Assembly (NCBI GenBank): GCA_016630955.3
Contig: CM049994.1
Coordinates: forward strand, 372,001-436,000
Length of the DNA stretch: 64,000 nt
Reading direction: 5' to 3'
From: Didymella arachidicola
Taxonomy: Eukaryota; Ascomycota; Dothideomycetes; Pleosporales; Didymellaceae
In this document: positions 54,709 through 64,000 of the stretch, one piece after another
Layout of the letters: every line of letters starts with the position of its first letter
Numbering within the stretch: the first letter of the stretch is position 1
Notes under the pieces: model-generated
Told to the model about the DNA's origin: nothing
The model's input: the letters and a program-made list of their open reading frames with translations, nothing else
Databases searched by the model: none
Position numbers and translations under genes: made by a program

Positions 54709-56904
54709 ATGGAGCCCCCGATGAAGCGACTGCGCATCCTGCGCTCTGTGGAGGTTGACGAGACGAACCCCGACTACGTCGCCGCGAAGCAGAAACAGCA
54801 GGAAAAGTTCAAAGGAAGACTCGAGAAACTGTTTGCCAAATACGGAGATATGCACGAATCAATGAGCGACGAGATCGACTTCAACACAGGCAGGGTAGTG
54901 GTGGACAGGGGCCATCTCAGAAGGGTGCAGCGACAGATGAAGCGGAAGGGACCAGGCCTACTCGACAGTCTCCTGGCTCCTGAGTTGCCAAGGGAGGATT
55001 CGCCAGAGGCAGAGAAGGAGCGTGGTCAAACCGAGTCCGAAGACGAACTGGCACCTACACAAACACGGAAACGGAAAAGAGACAGCGTGGATGATAGGGA
55101 AGACATTGCGCAAAGCTTAGAGCGCGACAATTCGACCTCGACTAAAGTGCCGCCGCAAGCTGTATCAATTGTGATGGCACCAACAAATGCGCTCCAAGTA
55201 CCGAGCACGCCGAACCCAGCAGCGAACCTCTTCCAGCAAATACAGCAGACACCCCTGGATCAGCAGGCGCAAGCAGCGCTGTTTGCGAATTTAAACCAGA
55301 CCATTGCGCAAGCCGTACAACAGGCTGTTGCGCCATTCATCAGTATCCTCCAGAATACACCAAATGGACAGGCCGCCAGATCCCTCTTTCCTGCCCCATC
55401 CCCTCACCTGCCAGCGAACGACAGTGTGAGACCAGCGGCGGATCCAAAGTGGTATTTTCCTCCTATATCAGCTGCGAAGGACGTTCGACCGAGCGACACT
55501 CATAGGTCTTCTCCGCCCTTGCCAAAGAAGGTGCAATCACAGGCCAAATATGGCAATGAGATCAGTTCGCCCATTGTTGCTCATCGAAGCAGCCCTCAAG
55601 TGCGGGTGCAACCCCGACACGGTACAGCGGGGATGAAGCAAAATTCTCGAGTACCAGAGGCAAGTGTCGAGCCGCCCTACAGCTCACCCTCGCTGCCTGC
55701 GTCACATCTCAACAACGATATCAGCGAGGAAAATCCATCAGACAATGGCACACCAAGTCGTCGAGTGAGAAGTGTCCGATGGTTCCGCAAGTACAACTTC
55801 ACGGACGAGGACAACGTATACATCAGCAAGAGAAGGGCACTTTACAACATGTCCTTCAAGGCAATCAAGGACAGCAAAGTGCAGTGGTCACAATGGCCGC
55901 TCAGTGCATTCTACAATCACTGGACGAAGTGTTTGAAGGGCAAGAATCTTCATCTACGGGACGGAACAAGAACGGTGTCGATCGCGCGACATGCGGTAGA
56001 AAAACCAATCGAGCACGAAGAGCACTTTTACTCAAGTATCGAGATCCCAGAAAAGTCATCAGCCGAGCACCGTCTGCCTACACCGAGTTCATTAGAGCAG
56101 GAGGAAAGTCACACTGAGAGGGCTGCGGTTCCCTCCTCCTCGCATTTCAATGACGATGAACTCGAATTGCTCTCACTGGCTGGCGCCGACGTTAGCGATG
56201 TTCAATCTCAGTACAGTGCTCAATACGTGGATGACGCATATCCAACGCCTGACGAACCAGTTCGGTCTATCGAAGGCGAAGAGTTTCCAGATCTCCGAGA
56301 TGAAAATGACTTCCAAAGAGAGCTGCAAGATGAGCTGCAAGACGAGCTAGAAGACGAGCTAGAAGACGAGCTAGAAGACGAGCTGAAAGTCGAAGACTCG
56401 CCAACGCCAGCAGTTGTCCAGCCCAGGCTTCTACCAAGCACAATACCAGAGACTCAAGAATCAGTTCTCAATGTCTCTACACCTAGCCAGAAACGACCGC
56501 CCGATACACTACCGAACTCGAAGTCAAAGCCCAAGCCAGCACCAATCATCCGCGCAGATTCAGACGATCTTGACTTGATCGGCTCGAACGAAGAACCAAC
56601 AGCAAGGCAGGTGTACATCAAGCAAGAGCCGCTATCTCCACAGACGACGCGAGCACTCTGCAGTTCGCCAGCGCCCAAGACGCCGTGGAACACATCACGG
56701 TCTTCTGGGCTGGTAGCACAATCTTCAAGCAGGCTGGAAAGAAGAGCATCCAATAAAGAGATCAAGCAAAGTTGGACCAACGCCAAGGGGAAAAGGAATA
56801 GCGCGCAGAAAAGGAGAAGCCTCAATGTCCTGGCAGTGGTCAAGAGCATGCCACCGTCAGCAACGGTCGATCTTGAGGGTAGTGATGATGAACTAGCACC
56901 GTAG
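54709..56904 (+). CDS. SCM3: SCM3/HJURP-type CENP-A chaperone
   Basis: 731 residues, no intron. The start ATGGAGCCCC at 54709 gives MEPPMKRLRILRSVEVDETN; an in-phase upstream ATG at 54583 would add 42 residues without family support. The Scm3 core is FKGRLEKLFAKYGDMHESMS then DEIDFNTGRVVVDRGHLR (about 35-71), the CENP-A-binding signature. A Myb/SANT-like helix set follows near 352-410 (RSVRWFRKYNFTDEDNVYIS). The C-terminal half is disordered and acidic, with an EDEL tandem repeat. Scm3 deposits CENP-A at centromeres; in filamentous fungi it often carries such extra Myb and basic segments. It is divergent from ATG6. Confidence 0.85.
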   Translation: MEPPMKRLRILRSVEVDETNPDYVAAKQKQQEKFKGRLEKLFAKYGDMHESMSDEIDFNTGRVVVDRGHLRRVQRQMKRKGPGLLDSLLAPELPREDSPEAEKERGQTESEDELAPTQTRKRKRDSVDDREDIAQSLERDNSTSTKVPPQAVSIVMAPTNALQVPSTPNPAANLFQQIQQTPLDQQAQAALFANLNQTIAQAVQQAVAPFISILQNTPNGQAARSLFPAPSPHLPANDSVRPAADPKWYFPPISAAKDVRPSDTHRSSPPLPKKVQSQAKYGNEISSPIVAHRSSPQVRVQPRHGTAGMKQNSRVPEASVEPPYSSPSLPASHLNNDISEENPSDNGTPSRRVRSVRWFRKYNFTDEDNVYISKRRALYNMSFKAIKDSKVQWSQWPLSAFYNHWTKCLKGKNLHLRDGTRTVSIARHAVEKPIEHEEHFYSSIEIPEKSSAEHRLPTPSSLEQEESHTERAAVPSSSHFNDDELELLSLAGADVSDVQSQYSAQYVDDAYPTPDEPVRSIEGEEFPDLRDENDFQRELQDELQDELEDELEDELEDELKVEDSPTPAVVQPRLLPSTIPETQESVLNVSTPSQKRPPDTLPNSKSKPKPAPIIRADSDDLDLIGSNEEPTARQVYIKQEPLSPQTTRALCSSPAPKTPWNTSRSSGLVAQSSSRLERRASNKEIKQSWTNAKGKRNSAQKRRSLNVLAVVKSMPPSATVDLEGSDDELAP
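56320..56391 (+). repeat. 12-bp tandem repeat encoding (Q/E)DEL units in SCM3
   Basis: Six 12-bp units (56320..56391), three of them identical (GAGCTAGAAGAC). The unit is in frame, so length changes keep the protein open; it adds an acidic, helical stretch. Confidence 0.9.
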
Positions 56905-57211
56905 ATAGCAAGTGAACAGTATTAGTATCGCACGCAATGTCTCTGACTATCCTCATTTTATGCTCCTGGAAGTCTGGCTTATTATTTTGGGGAACTGCTT
57001 TTCTCACCTTGCTCTGGGTTTTGCGTTGCTACTTACGATGATTGAACGCAGCTCCAAAGCTGTCAGGCTCTCCCTTATGTGTTGCCACCACAAGCGCAAT
57101 CACGCATGGAAGCAAATGGCACCAGGATCAAGAACGGATATGCACAATCAGGTTACAATACAAACTACGCTCGGGTATAGCGCTCCTCACGGATCGTTGC
57201 GTGACAACCGC
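56905..57211. other. Intergenic between converging SCM3 and SEC10
   Basis: 307 bp holding two 3' ends. No feature seen. Confidence 0.5.
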
Positions 57212-59843
57212 TCACAAGCCATTGAGCACGCTCTGCACGCCAATACTGCTCACATCCTCTCTCCTCGCAATGAACAGCTTTAACTCCTGCGCGTCCTGAC
57301 CAGCGCCCCTCAGTCTGTCTCTTAGCGCCTCATGCCCGACAATAAAGAGCGTGCTCACATCACTGAGCACGTCCATGGCGCCAGGCTCGAGCTCATCGCC
57401 GGTAGGCCAGCTGCGCACAAGCTCCGCGTAGCGGTTCATGTCCTTGGAGACGCTGAGGCCGCCGACCTGCGATACGGTGAACTTGAGTAGGTTGGACAGG
57501 ACAAGCGCACGCAGGCCTCGAGCGAGTTCTGCCAGGAAGAGCGACAAGTTGCGCCCGGAAAGCGCACCGCTGGCTTGCTGGGCGACTCGCGCGAGAAACG
57601 CGGCTACCTCGCGACAAGCTGCTGTTTCGTTTGTGACCATGAGATCTGTGTCGTCTCGGGGTCGGAAATCTGTCTTCTTCTGCTGAGCCAAACATTTGCT
57701 TACCCAGTTGAGACATGCTGTCAGTGTGAGGTTGAGGATGTTCGAGAGCTTTGCTTCCAGCGTTGTCATTGTGCCATTGGTCGACTTTTCGATTTCTCGT
57801 CGAATCGTCAAGTTCGGGGTACACAGCGGAAGCAAAATTGTAGTGATGGTCTGTTGAAGGAGGTGCAGGATCGTCGTTATGGCGTGGAGAGAGGAAAGGT
57901 GAGTGAGATCAGGTGGAGTTTTAGAATTCTCTTGCGAAGCAGCATGATCAGAGGCACTTCTAGGAGTCAGCATGAGTTGGACTTGCAGACATTGCATGAC
58001 TTACGAGTCGAGAGCGGTCTCCAGGTAGATGTCACCCATCTGCTGTAGTAACAGATTCAACAGGTTCTGAACATCCTTGGGCGTTTCATTACCAGGTGAC
58101 AGTTCCAAGCCACGCCCTACGCCTTCAGCCAACCATTTCAGCATACGCTTTGCGGTGGCCAGAGACAACCTTCCATCCTCATCTGTGACCTCGATCTCTT
58201 GCTTGGACTGTTGGTCCTCCTTTACGCCGGCGATTCGAAGGAGAGTTGCTTTCTGACTAGCCGGCAGGTCGGTGCTTTCCAGTCGATCCATGTATGCGTC
58301 TCGCGCAGACGATGCAAGTTCTTTACCTCGCTGCGCCAATGAGCCGAAATATGATGTGGGCATCTTTCTTCGACGAGAGTGGTAGATGGTGAATTTAAGA
58401 AGCAAAGAAGAATACAGCTCTTCCAGATTCTTCTTCTCTCGCTCGATATAGGACGATCCGATGAAATATCGCGAGAACAACTCCTCGAGTTGCTGATCCA
58501 GAGTAGCCGCTACTTGCGACGTGACAGGCTCAGGATGCTCAGTCAGGCCGTGTGCCTTCAAGTCTTCGACCAGCTGTGTGATATAGGCTCTCGATGCTGC
58601 TAGGGCACGTAGAAAGGCAAGACTTGAGAGATCGTTCGCCTTATCTAGCACCATTTCCAGGCGCTGTTGGATCGACTGTTGGAAGATGCGCTCAATGAAC
58701 CTGATGAGAACCTCTTCGTAGTAGGGGAACGCGCGCTTGATAATCGCAGATTCCTCTTGCACAACGATCTTGACCTCATCGATTAAGGACTGTAGGGTTG
58801 GTTCGACGGATGGAGGTTCCATGTCGGGATCTTGTAAAGCATCCCAAGCTTCGTCGTTCAACGCGAGCTCCTCGGAGACAAGTTGGTGACGATCAATGAA
58901 GAATGAATGTTGGCTGATGTAGGTCGCAATGACGCTGGATCCATCACTGAAGCCTCTCAATGCGACTGCACAGTCTCGCATGCCATCGTAGTTTGGCTTC
59001 CTGTAGCATTCGTCGAACTTGCTCAGTAGGTCTTGCTCCAGATTCTCCAGAAACTTCTCAATGACCTCTCTTGTGTTGTGCTTCTGCTGGGCCAAAGTCT
59101 TCCTCTTGTTGCCATTGAGCTCCGCGCCATTTGCACGTGGGTTGTTCTCGGGATCAAGACGCGCGCTGATTCGCAAAAGCTGGCGTGCGATCTCGGCGCA
59201 ACGCACAATGCCGCCGCTCCTGCGATGGTCCTCCAAGATGTTGAGTTCGCCTCGTTCACTGACCTCCTGCCAGCATTCAATCAGGAACTTGGCGTCCATG
59301 GCTCTCTTGCGTTGTCGGTCGAGCTCTTCCAGCCTCTCTCCAATGCGCATAGCAATGTTACCTCCCGCATCTGGGCCTCCGTCATCGCCGCCATTCAGCG
59401 AGCTGTCTAGCCTTTGGAAGCGATCAATGGCCTGCTCGAGCCTTCTCCCTAATGACTCGACATTCTGATTGTGTTGCGCCTCAGCACGCCTGACTGCGCC
59501 TGAGAGCTCGTTTTCCCTCTCTTCGAGATCTTCCGACTGGCTGTTCAGGCGGTTCAGTGCGTGTTCGAAGGTGCGAATCAGGGGCTTGGGGTCGAATGCT
59601 TGCTGGCTCGAAGCGGGCGCTGACTTCCGAGAAGCTGGCACAGCACTGTCGGAGAGTTCTTCGATGAAGTCCTTGACAATGAAGTCTTTGCTCTGGTAAA
59701 GTCAGTGCGACGTTGTAAGACTAAGTTCTGGAGCAGCCAACCGAAAACGTCTCCAACGTGAACTGCGGTGCGCGACCACCGGCTGCTGTCCTCGATGTCT
59801 GTTGCGTGAGGATCGACGCTGTCTCCGGATTGAGGTTCGACAT
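57212..59843 (-). CDS. SEC10: SEC10, exocyst complex subunit
   Basis: Exons 59843..59742, 59692..58005 and 57959..57212; 845 residues (yeast Sec10 is 871). The N-terminus MSNLNPETASILTQQ and FTLETFSSKDFIVKDFIEEL is the Sec10 start; a coiled coil at about 60-110 (ENELSGAVRRAEAQHNQNV) follows, then the conserved KRKTLAQQKHNTREVIEKFL region, and ISQHSFFIDRHQLVSEEL. The C-terminal third, after the 45-bp second intron, has MTTLEAKLSNILNLTLTACL and ELARGLRALVLSNLLKFTVS. Sec10 binds Sec15 in the exocyst that tethers secretory vesicles. The first intron uses a weak GTTGGC donor. Divergent from NUS1. Confidence 0.93.
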
Positions 59844-60526
59844 CCTGGCCCCTCGAGATATGCTCCGCCGCTCAAGCAGTCAAGTGCTGGGCAACTGCAA
59901 ACGATGCGCGCGTCTCCGCGGGTGTCTGGCCAGGTGGTGCCTTCCTCAAGCTGGTGCCCCGGGGTTGTTGCGAATCATGGAGAGTCACGTCACATTCACA
60001 TTCGAGTGAAACCCTGCAGTACGCAACTCACTATGTTGCAGCTGGGTTTCTGAGCTCGATGGCGTTTAGTGTTAGGCTCAACACCCCAGCTGCTAGCTTT
60101 CCAGCTCGAGGTCGCGGAGTGTGGCTTGCGCCCCGCGTTCCGCGTCTCGGTCGCGGCTGCCAAAGAAGTGACCTCATGCACATCGAATCAGCCCTGTTGC
60201 AGCATCCTTTCTCCAAGACATAAACACGGAAGCATGCCTGACATGATCCTCGCTACCCTTGGCACTTGCGACGACGGACGCGCAATGACACCGCCTCGAG
60301 AAGGCTGAGCACAAGCTGATGCGCTTGGCCGCCTATTCGGCAGCGGGAGCGCCACAGAACGTGGCTGCTCAACCTGTCAACTTTGCGCCTGCACCATACA
60401 TTCCCACCTCTCCACCCGGTAAACATCAGCTGCTCCGGCCCTCATTGCTTGGTTTCTTTTGTTCTTCTTCTTCTGCTCACATAGACTACGTGTTTTGTCC
60501 CCCAATACATTGCACATTCTTCCACA
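59844..60526. promoter_or_regulatory. Shared upstream region of SEC10 and NUS1
   Basis: 683 bp between divergent starts, including both promoters and any 5' leaders. Pyrimidine-rich tracts lie before the NUS1 start. Confidence 0.45.
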
Positions 60527-61673
60527 ATGGCTTCGGCTACGGGCATCACGCCCAGCCTAGAGACGGCCTTCCGTCGGGGCACCTACAAGGGTAAACAGTT
60601 GACTCCAAAGCAGCGCGAGGAGCTTATGAAACCCTTCCTGCCATCCGAACCCACCTCATCATCCGACCGCGAAGTCAAGAAAGCAGCAGCCACGCGCCGG
60701 CGCAAAACGACCAGTAAAAAGCGCACTGGGTCTATAAAAGCATTCATACACTTCTTCGTATACCATGTCATCGCACTATTATTCTCAATCTTCTTCCGCT
60801 TCCGCCGCGCATACAGACTGGTCAGAGGCAAGGTCGTTGAGCTGCTTAAGTACCACCACCGTACCCCGGAATTCATTGCGCACGATGTCAAGACGCTTCA
60901 GAAGATGCCTAAGCACCTGAGCGTTGTCGTAGACTACCAAGAGGACGACGAACACCAGGGAAATGCAGGGCTGGAAGGTTTAGTCAACGATGTCTGTGAA
61001 ATCGCAGCCTGGACCGCGTCCGCTGGCATCCCATTTTTGAGCGTGTACGAGAGGACTGGTATGCAATGATCCATACTCTTAAATGTGAAAAAGGTACTGA
61101 CAGCTTGTAGGCGCGCTTAAGAACTACCTGCCTCAGACTCACGCCAGCATCTCGAATACCCTTGAGGCCTATTTTGGGCCTCGGAGAAAGCCTACCCTCT
61201 CTCTCCGCGCACCTCACCTCAGCTCCTACTCTCCACCCACCTCGCCTTCCCATACCGCAAACTCGGACGAAGACCTCAAGGAAGAACGTCAGCACCTCAC
61301 TGTTCTCCTCCTCTCCGAACACGACGGCCGCGACACGATCGTTGACCTGACAAGAACCCTGGCAGAGATGGCACAGAAAGGCGATGTCAGGCAAGAGCAG
61401 ATCAACATGGACTTGATTGATGCGCAGCTCAGCGACCATGTTAGCAGTGAGCCCGATCTCTTGATCCTGTTCAGCCCAACCGTGCAACTGAAGGGGTATC
61501 CGCCCTGGCAGCTGAGGCTGACCGAGATCTTGTGAGTCTGACTTTGTTCCTTTGATCTATGCCACGCTAACGATGATTCCAGCCATCTGCCTGACAACAA
61601 GGGCGTTAATTACCAGGTCTTCCTGCGGGCACTTTACAACTTCGCAAAGGTTGAGATGCGTCTTGGAAGGTAG
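60527..61673 (+). CDS. NUS1: NUS1/NgBR, dehydrodolichyl diphosphate synthase complex subunit
   Basis: Exons 60527..61058, 61111..61531 and 61583..61673; 347 residues. The N-terminus is basic, then a membrane anchor at about 71-90 (FIHFFVYHVIALLFSIFFRF). The cis-prenyltransferase-like fold follows: LQKMPKHLSVVVDY, WTASAGIPFLSVYERTG, and LILFSPTVQLKGYPPWQLRLTE-type segments. The protein ends EMRLGR, the C-terminal RxG motif conserved in Nus1/NgBR and needed for partner activity. Nus1 lacks its own catalytic residues and pairs with Rer2/Srt1 to make dolichol. The insert between the two halves (about 195-235, Ser/Pro-rich) is fungus-specific. Introns are 52 and 51 bp. Confidence 0.9.
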
Positions 61674-62093
61674 TCGTGGGGGTGAATCCTGCTTTCCCAT
61701 AGTTTCAATACCCGGCTTGACAGCCTGTAAATCCATACGTGGCTATGTCCGAAAACTTTCGACCGCACAAGTGACACCATGTGGCTTGGATTGACAGCGG
61801 ATGAATTGCTGTAGTTGTGTGGAGATGAGGCAACTTCGTTCGTGTGGGGCCGGAGGTGTCTTTCGAATGGGCGGTGGACGTGAGGAGGTCATCACGAATA
61901 CGTGGCAAGAGTTGTGGAGGTATCTTTGGATGTAGAGGCTATCTACATCTTGTCTTCATGTCCATCGTGACCGCTTTTCGTGCGTCACCAAGTCATAGAA
62001 AGTGTAATGCACCTAACACCTATATTCGTTGTAAGGTCGTCAAGTACACACTATCCACCCCACGAAACCCATGCAACCAGTAACCCAAACCAT
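61674..62093. other. Intergenic between converging NUS1 and RPS15
   Basis: 420 bp with two 3' ends. Nothing recognised. Confidence 0.5.
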
Positions 62094-62855
62094 TTACTTG
62101 AGGGGAATGAAACGGGAAGAGTGAGTGGCACCAATACCGGGCCTACCGTGCTTGACGGGCTTGCTGCGAGGTTGTTAGCCGTAATCCTACGTTCGATATG
62201 CAGCCGGGGCTACGCACTATGAGATGGAGAATTCGGCGAGGTAATGGCCGACCATCTCGGGCTTGATCTCGACCTGGTTGAACTCCTTGCCGGAGTAGAC
62301 ACCGATGACAGAGCCGATCATCTCGGGGACGACAATCATATCACGGAGGTGGGTCTTGACGAGGTCGGGCTTCTCGTTGGGCTTGGCCTCCTGCTTGGAC
62401 TTGCGGAGCTTCTTGATCAGGCCCATGGGCTTGCGCTTGAGACCGCGGTTGAACCTTCTGCGGGCACGGGCGTGGACGAGGTCGCGGAGCTCCTCAGAGC
62501 CGAGGTCGAGGAGCTGGTCGAGGTCGACTCCACGGTAGGAGAACTTGCGGAAGGAGCGCTTGGCCTTGAGGGCTGTGGTGGCGGGTTAGTCGGGTCCATC
62601 CATTCAATGCTTCGTGTGCGTGTGAGATGCATTTCCCTCCATCTTTCACTGCTGCTACAGTCTAAAAATTCACAGCATCATGAACAAATGGATAAGGGTC
62701 GTAGCGAGCGGGTAAGGGGCGTTGCGAGATGGATAGAGAGTGGGAGCGTACCGGCAGCCTCCTCGGCGTTCTAGTTGGTCGTTAGCAGTCGCAAAACAAT
62801 GAAATTAAAGCTGTGGAGCAGCCGGAGGGGTACAAACGTATTCTGAGTCGGCCAT
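62094..62855 (-). CDS. RPS15: 40S ribosomal protein S15 (uS19)
   Basis: Exons 62855..62838, 62770..62752, 62572..62218 and 62163..62094; 153 residues. The first two exons are 18 and 19 nt (MADSEY and NAEEAAA). The body gives KAKRSFRKFSYRGVDLDQLL, RRRFNRGLKRKPMGLIKKLR, MIVVPEMIGSVIGVYSGKEF and EIKPEMVGHYLAEFSISYKP; the last exon gives VKHGRPGIGATHSSRFIPLK. This is a near-textbook uS19. It lies at the head of the small subunit and contacts A-site tRNA. Strong codon bias (CTC, GTC, AAG) fits high expression. All introns have good signals. Confidence 0.97.
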
Positions 62856-63301
62856 GTCGATTTGCGGTTGCTACAGGTTAGTGAAGCTTCGAAGGGAGAT
62901 CGCAAAGGCGGGCGTCGACGTGGTAAAAGGGCAGTCGTAGGCTGGGTGCCGGTCGCGCCTTCTCAAAATCCGTAGCGCAACATAAGCGAGAGTGAGTTTG
63001 TGGGCTTGGCGCAATGCATCCCGTTCAACCAATCAGCACTGTAACTCCACCCCGCAAACATCATGGATATAGCATTACGGCTTGCAAACATCGCGGTGAC
63101 CGTCAAAGAGGATCTTAGGGTTAGTCGTAATATCTTGTTCTGACCGATAGACAATGCACTGTTAGGGGTACACTTTGCGATTGCAGTCGGGTTGAGAGGC
63201 GCGCAGGGTGTGCAACTTGTCAAGAAGTAACATTCACCCGCTGCTGCTCTTCTACAGTCACTCTTCATGTCACGGACAGTGTTGCAAATCACTGCCGCTT
63301 A
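62856..63301. other. RPS15 upstream region
   Basis: 446 bp containing the RPS15 promoter. No gene recognised. Confidence 0.5.
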
Positions 63302-63649
63302 TCATGTTGTTCCTAGGGGTACGATGCGCATGTCTGCCCAGTTGTAGCGACAGCGAGTGTTGCTACGATGGGTAAACCTATCAATTACATAAGCACCTTT
63401 CCAACGACCTCCGCCGTCATTATCGGCATCATCGCTGTCGCTGTCCGTCTCGACAGCTTCGCTACAACTGCTGCTCTCGTCGACCGGGTCCTCATCGCGC
63501 TCGAAATGGGTGTCTCTGTCACTGACTTTGCTCTTTCCTCGTTCATTGAAATTATAATCCGACTCGCCATCACCTCCTTCTGTGCAACGATGGCACGTCC
63601 ATTTCTTATCCTCACCGCGTAGCTCGTTAAAACACAAATGCCACCACTG
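63302..63649 (-). other. Possible PHD-finger-like fragment
   Basis: An open frame running from about 63649 (after a plausible AG acceptor) gives QWWHLCFNELRGEDKKWTCH-RC, the right-hand half of a PHD finger (W-x-H-x-x-C ... W-x-C-x-x-C), then an acidic Asp/Ser-rich stretch and YVIDRFTHRSNTRCRYNW to a stop. The left zinc half was not found upstream within the window. It may be the 3' exon of a larger gene off the edge, or a relic. Confidence 0.35.
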
Positions 63650-64000
63650 CTTTCACTTGTCCCACTTCATCATACCTCTCTCAGTATTAGTGCGCTTGAG
63701 GTAGGGACAATGTTGAGGTCCGAGGCTTTGACCTGCTCAGCAGGCTGTCTGCTCTTTGCTCGGCTGTTTCGTCATAGAGTTCCACTAAAACAGCAACTGC
63801 TCGTCCACCATCTCCCTCGTGGCTGTGAGCTTTTTCGCAGATGTAGTAGCACCGGGGACCGTTTATGCGTTCCACTTGTCTGATCTAAATGCGCATCAGC
63901 TTTGCTCGACGTTTCTGTATGCTTGCAGAGCGCTTGTCCGGGCTCGTTGAACATACCATCCCGCTTTCCACGCGGCCTAACGCTTTGTTGCGACAACAGT
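63650..64000. other. Right edge, unassigned
   Basis: About 350 bp. Could include upstream exons of the PHD-like fragment; no frame gives recognisable protein. Confidence 0.3.

Noticed and set aside
1..64000. CRISPR arrays, tRNA and rRNA genes
   Set aside because: No regularly spaced repeats, no A/B-box pair able to fold as tRNA and no rRNA sequence were recognised; a covariance-model scan would be the deciding test.

Overview
The window is nuclear DNA of a filamentous ascomycete, probably a dothideomycete-like Pezizomycotina. Genes carry many short introns (about 45-140 bp) with GTRNGT donors, a CTRAY-like branch point and AG acceptors. Several families seen here are typical of filamentous ascomycetes (2EXR/F-box-like proteins, GFA proteins, DUF2235, Fot1/pogo transposons). 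The exact species is not readable from the sequence. All gene models were spliced by eye from splice signals, reading frame and family resemblance.

Layout. 1-14 kb is a housekeeping block: PEX6 (cut by the window edge), KRE33/NAT10, a membrane-anchored acid-lipase-family hydrolase, COA3, PTA1 and a small GFA-domain protein. 14.6-20.8 kb is a transposon cluster. It holds three pogo/Fot1-type DNA transposons, one intact, one decayed, and one intact and inserted inside a terminal inverted repeat of the decayed one. 21.5-24.1 kb holds relics and one apparently complete copy of a 2EXR gene family. 25.7-34.9 kb returns to single-copy genes: a CDF zinc transporter, a PTR2-type peptide transporter, a glycine-rich protein and PXMP4. 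35.1-38 kb is a patch of dead genes (a TPR fragment and a long decayed gene with an aminoglycoside-phosphotransferase-like end). 38.3-44 kb has an F-box/LRR-like protein, a choline/ethanolamine phosphotransferase and a conserved fungal membrane protein. 44.3-45.6 kb is an intact Tc1/mariner element. 47-63 kb is again conserved: an amino-acid permease, a DUF2235 hydrolase, a small predicted membrane protein, ATG6, SCM3, SEC10, NUS1 and RPS15. A weak PHD-like fragment lies at the right edge.

The genes are not an operon or an obvious metabolic cluster. Several pairs are divergent and share short promoters (COA3/PTA1, ATG6/SCM3, SEC10/NUS1). The most informative part is the transposon cluster. 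A nested insertion gives a relative date. The decayed host element carries changes in CpA/TpG context that look like repeat-induced point mutation (RIP). All three pogo-type elements share a paired direct repeat at about 17-bp spacing inside their terminal repeats, although the repeat sequences themselves differ. I found no convincing new defence, toxin or biosynthetic system, and no tRNA, rRNA or CRISPR array was recognised.
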